A stretch of DNA of 8,944 nucleotides, taken from assembly GCA_021845835.1 (NCBI GenBank), contig JAJZVE010000154.1, positions 1 through 8,944 of the forward strand. The letters run 5' to 3'. Source of the stretch: Pseudomonadota bacterium. GTDB taxonomy: Bacteria; Pseudomonadota; Alphaproteobacteria; Acetobacterales; Acetobacteraceae. The notes beneath the pieces were generated by a model. That model ran no database searches, was not told the DNA's origin, and saw nothing but the letters and a program-made list of their open reading frames with translations. Positions within the stretch are counted from its first letter, which is position 1, and each line of letters starts with the position of its first letter. The position numbers were made by a program, and so were the translations under genes. Shown one piece after another: positions 6,006 to 8,944 of this stretch.

Positions 6006-8294
6006 GTGGCTGGCGGCAGTATCCGGCGGGCGCTGCGGCGCGCGGCGGCGCTGATCGTGCTGGCGGCGCCGGTTCCCGCGCCGGCGCAGATGCCGCCGCC
6101 CCCTGCCGCCACATTCCACGCCCCGCCGATCGCGCCGGTGCAGCGCGATCAGCCGGTGTTCTACCACGCCGACAGCGCCACCTATGACCGCGACCGCGGC
6201 ATCGTCACCCTCACCGGCCATGTCGAGATCTGGCAGGGCGAGCGCGTGCTGCGCGCCGACAAGGTGACCTATGACCGCAACACCGATGTCGCCGCCGCGT
6301 CGGGCCATGTCGTGCTGCTCGACCCGAGCGGGCAGGTGATATTCGCCGACTATGCCGAGCTGTCGCAGGGACTGAAGGACGGCGTCCTGTCCAGCTTCCG
6401 CGCCCAACTGGCCCAGAACGGCAAGCTGGCGGCCAACGGCGCGCGCCGCATCGACGCGCGGATCAACGAGCTGAGCCGCGTCATCTACTCCGCCTGCAAC
6501 GCCTGCAAGGACGACCCGAACGGGCCGCTGCTGTGGGACGTGCGCGCCCGTTCGGCGGTGCAGGACATCGACAACAAGCGGATCGAGTACTACGACGCGG
6601 TGGTGGACATGTACGGCGTGCCGGTCGCCTACATGCCGTATTTCACCGCCCCCGACCCGTCGGCCAGGCGCGCCAGCGGCTTCCTGATCGCCACCCCGGG
6701 CTATTCCAAGTATCTCGGCGCGTTCGCCGCAGTCCCGTACTACTGGGCGATCGACGGCAGCAGCGACGCCACCATCACGCCGATCTTCTCCTCGCTGCAG
6801 GGCGGCGGCGTCGATCTGCAGGTGCGCCATGCCTTCGACAACGGCACGGTCACGGTCAACACCTCGCTCGCGCGCGACCAGGGCACGCTCGCCAGCGACC
6901 TGTTCGCCACCGGCCAGTTCGCGATCACCGACGAATGGCGCTGGGGCTTCGACCTGCAGCGCGCCACCTCGGCCAACTACTTCCGCGACTACCAGGTGCC
7001 CGGGCTGGTCGATGTGCTGACCAGCACCGTCTATCTGGAAGGGTTCGGCCAGGGCTCCTATTCGCGGCTGGACGCGCGCGCCTATCAGGGCCTCGTCACC
7101 AGCATCGTCAACACCGAGCTGCCGTTCGTGCTGCCGCGCTACGAATACAGCTTCGTCGGCGAGCCGGACGCGCTCGGCGGCCGCAGTTCGATCGACGCCG
7201 GGGCCTTCAACGTGCTGCGCCAGGTCGGCACCAACACGCAGCGCGCCAATCTCAGCCTGGACTGGGAACGCCCGGCCACCGGCGCGCTCGGCGATCTGTG
7301 GAAGCTCGTGCTGCACATGGACAGCGCCGCCTACAACGCGACCAAGCTCAACCAGATGCCGAGCTGGGGCGAGGTGAACGCCGCCTCCTCGGCGCAGGCG
7401 ATGCCGACGATCGCCCTGGAGGGCCGCTGGCCGTTCATGCGCAGCGGCGGCGGCACCCAGCTGATCGAGCCGATCGTGCAGCTGATCGGCGCGCCGCGCG
7501 GCAGCAGCTATGGCGCGGTGCGCGGCGCCAACGGCGCGCCGATCTATCTGAACACGCTGATCCCGAACGAGGACAGCATGGATTTCGAGTTCACCGACGC
7601 CTCCCTGTTCGCGCTCAACCGCTTCCCCGGGGTGGATCGGCTGGAGGGCGGGGCGCGGGCAAACGTGGCGCTGCACGGCACCTGGTATTTCGGCAACGGC
7701 CAGGACGTGGATGCGCTGATCGGCCAGGGCTACCGCACCAATCCCGATCCCGCGTTCCCGGTCAATTCCGGGCTGAGCCAGACCGAGACCGACGTGGTGA
7801 GCCATATTTCCTACACGCCGGACCAGTATTTCGACATCACGTCGCGCCAGCGGTTCGACCACCGCAACATGGACCTGAACTTCTTCGACGGGCTGGCCAG
7901 CGCCGGGCCGTCCTGGCTGAAGCTCAACACCGGCTACATCTACGAGACCTACAATCCGTACACCTACTACGACTTCGTCCCGACCGGGGTGCTGATCAAC
8001 AACACGACCGTGCCGAACCAGCCGTACCTGACCACCGGACCGATCAACGAGCTGACCGTCGGGGCCAGCACCAGTTACGGGCCCTGGCACGCCTCCGCCA
8101 CGGTGCGGCGCGACCTGGCGCAGCAGAAGATGATCTCGGTCGGCGGCACGGCGTCCTATGAGGACGAATGCTTCATCTTCAGCGCCAATTATTTCCGGCT
8201 CTACACGTCGTTCAACGGCGGCAGCGGCGCTACGATCTTCTATCTGCAGATCAGCCTGAAAACACTGGGTACGTTCAACGTCAATGGGCTATGA
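6006..8294 (+). CDS. lptD: LPS assembly outer-membrane protein LptD
   Basis: LptD is the outer-membrane translocon that receives LPS from LptA and inserts it in the outer leaflet. The protein has 762 residues. GTG 6006 immediately follows the lptG stop and has GGAAG (5993-5997) 8 nt upstream. The N-terminus (RRALRR, hydrophobic core, APVPAPAQ) is a Sec signal peptide. An OstA/LptA-like periplasmic domain follows at about 50-160 (YHADSATYDRDRGIVTLTGHV onward). The barrel part begins with the family signatures GVPVAYMPYFTAPDP (204-218) and RRASGFLIATPGYSKYLG (221-238). It continues as alternating polar and aromatic strands to the C-terminal strand IFYLQISLKTLG. Cysteines are Cys164 and Cys167 (SACNAC) and Cys722 (EDEC) only. 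E. coli LptD has four, forming two interdomain disulfides; here at least one disulfide between the N-terminal pair and Cys722 is likely. No LptE partner is seen in the window. Confidence 0.95.
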   Translation: MAGGSIRRALRRAAALIVLAAPVPAPAQMPPPPAATFHAPPIAPVQRDQPVFYHADSATYDRDRGIVTLTGHVEIWQGERVLRADKVTYDRNTDVAAASGHVVLLDPSGQVIFADYAELSQGLKDGVLSSFRAQLAQNGKLAANGARRIDARINELSRVIYSACNACKDDPNGPLLWDVRARSAVQDIDNKRIEYYDAVVDMYGVPVAYMPYFTAPDPSARRASGFLIATPGYSKYLGAFAAVPYYWAIDGSSDATITPIFSSLQGGGVDLQVRHAFDNGTVTVNTSLARDQGTLASDLFATGQFAITDEWRWGFDLQRATSANYFRDYQVPGLVDVLTSTVYLEGFGQGSYSRLDARAYQGLVTSIVNTELPFVLPRYEYSFVGEPDALGGRSSIDAGAFNVLRQVGTNTQRANLSLDWERPATGALGDLWKLVLHMDSAAYNATKLNQMPSWGEVNAASSAQAMPTIALEGRWPFMRSGGGTQLIEPIVQLIGAPRGSSYGAVRGANGAPIYLNTLIPNEDSMDFEFTDASLFALNRFPGVDRLEGGARANVALHGTWYFGNGQDVDALIGQGYRTNPDPAFPVNSGLSQTETDVVSHISYTPDQYFDITSRQRFDHRNMDLNFFDGLASAGPSWLKLNTGYIYETYNPYTYYDFVPTGVLINNTTVPNQPYLTTGPINELTVGASTSYGPWHASATVRRDLAQQKMISVGGTASYEDECFIFSANYFRLYTSFNGGSGATIFYLQISLKTLGTFNVNGL

Positions 8295-8335
8295 CGCCCC
8301 TGTTGCCGCCGTCCCGCCTGGAGTGATGACTCGCC

Positions 8336-8944
8336 ATGCGATCGCGCCTGTTTCCCGCCCTGCTCCTGGCCGCCCTGCTCTGTGGCGGCGCCGTGCCGGC
8401 CATCGCCGCGACCGCGCCGCCGGACGGCGGCGGCGGTGCGGTCATCGTCGCCATCGTCAACGGCGACGTGATCAGCCGCGAGGACGTGGGGAACCGCGCC
8501 CGGCTGTTCGCGCTCTCCACCGGCCTGCCGATCTCGCAGGAGGTGCTGGACCGGCTGACCCCGCAGATCACCCGCCAGCTGATCGACGAGCGGCTGCGCC
8601 TGCAGGAGGTGCAGCGCCGGCGCATCCTGGTCGCCGATGCCGACATCGCCAGGGCGATCGAGGAGGTGGAGGCGCGCAACAACATGCCGCCGGGGACGTT
8701 GCGCAAACGCCTCGAATCCGACGGCGTGGCCTATCGCACGCTGGTTGACCAGATCCGCGTGCAGATCGGCTGGACCCGCGTGCTGCGCCAGCAGCTCGGC
8801 GCGCAGGTGCAGATCAGTGACACCGACATCGCCGAGCAGGAGCGGCTGCTCAAGCAGCAGGTGGGCCAGACCGAGTTCCATATCGGCGAGATCTTCATCC
8901 CGGTGGAGAACCCGAACCAGGCCGAGGAGGCGCGCCGCTTCTCC
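8336..8944 (+). CDS. surA: SurA-like periplasmic chaperone / peptidyl-prolyl isomerase, 5' part (3' end outside window)
   Basis: A periplasmic chaperone of the SurA type, which escorts unfolded outer-membrane proteins, including LptD, to the BAM complex. The frame is open from ATG 8336 to the window edge, giving 203 residues of a protein usually about 400-450 long. Residues 1-25 form a Sec signal peptide (MRSRLFPALLLAALL, then PAIAA with an AxA-type cleavage site). The mature part opens with IVAIVNGDVISREDV (38-52), the classic SurA N-domain start. Helices including ITRQLIDERLRLQEVQRRRI (78-97) follow. EFHIGEIFIPVENPNQAEEA (180-199) marks the first strand of a parvulin (rotamase) domain, cut off by the window end. 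GGAG (8320-8323) lies 12 nt before the ATG, rather far; the ATG at 8326 is out of frame with the signal peptide. It follows lptD by 41 bp, the common lptD-surA order. SurA versus another parvulin-type chaperone rests on this context and the N-domain. Confidence 0.88.
   Translation, partial: MRSRLFPALLLAALLCGGAVPAIAATAPPDGGGGAVIVAIVNGDVISREDVGNRARLFALSTGLPISQEVLDRLTPQITRQLIDERLRLQEVQRRRILVADADIARAIEEVEARNNMPPGTLRKRLESDGVAYRTLVDQIRVQIGWTRVLRQQLGAQVQISDTDIAEQERLLKQQVGQTEFHIGEIFIPVENPNQAEEARRFS

Noticed and set aside
4737..8090. An open reading frame of 1117 codons on the minus strand, antisense to lptF, lptG and lptD
   Set aside because: Its product is a low-complexity mix of Arg, Gly, Ala, His, Gln and Val with no recognisable domain, as expected from the reverse frame of GC-rich codons. 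The plus-strand genes under it are firmly identified.
8371..8394. Cys16 in the SurA signal peptide as a lipoprotein attachment site
   Set aside because: The residues before Cys (ALL) lack the small residue required at -1 in a lipobox, and a normal AxA-type cleavage site follows.

Overview
The window is GC-rich (roughly two thirds G+C or more by eye) and tightly packed with housekeeping genes of a Gram-negative bacterium. The protein styles point to an alphaproteobacterium, probably Rhodospirillales/Acetobacteraceae. These include a MetZ-type sulfhydrylase next to apaG, and an lptF-lptG-lptD-surA operon whose LptD has a CxxC pair and one C-terminal cysteine. The taxonomic guess is inference; no RNA gene is present to anchor it.

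Layout. (1) Positions 1-1993, plus strand: the 3' two thirds of metZ (methionine synthesis), then apaG, then folE (GTP cyclohydrolase I, first step of pterin/folate synthesis). (2) Positions 1983-3586, minus strand: uppP (undecaprenyl-diphosphatase), followed with overlapping ends by an exported SGNH/GDSL hydrolase. The hydrolase converges on folE with an 11-bp 3' overlap. (3) Positions 3587-3730: a divergent intergenic region with a plausible sigma70 promoter for the lpt operon. (4) Positions 3731-8944, plus strand: lptF, lptG, lptD and the 5' part of surA, closely spaced (7, 0 and 41 bp).

How the genes work together. The right half is an outer-membrane biogenesis operon. LptF and LptG form the membrane part of the LPS-extracting ABC transporter, LptD is the outer-membrane LPS translocon, and SurA is a periplasmic chaperone that helps fold barrels such as LptD. 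The divergent uppP recycles the undecaprenyl carrier lipid used for peptidoglycan and polysaccharide export, so both sides of the divergent region serve the cell envelope. The left half is amino-acid and cofactor metabolism.

No mobile element, CRISPR array, tRNA, rRNA, prophage or defence gene is visible, and nothing here looks like a new multi-gene system. The observations worth a second look are small. They are a possible 18-codon coupled reading frame between metZ and apaG, foldable DNA ahead of folE, a perfect palindrome in the spacer of the putative lptF promoter, an SGNH hydrolase without the usual Asp of its DxxH motif, and an unusual cysteine layout in LptD.
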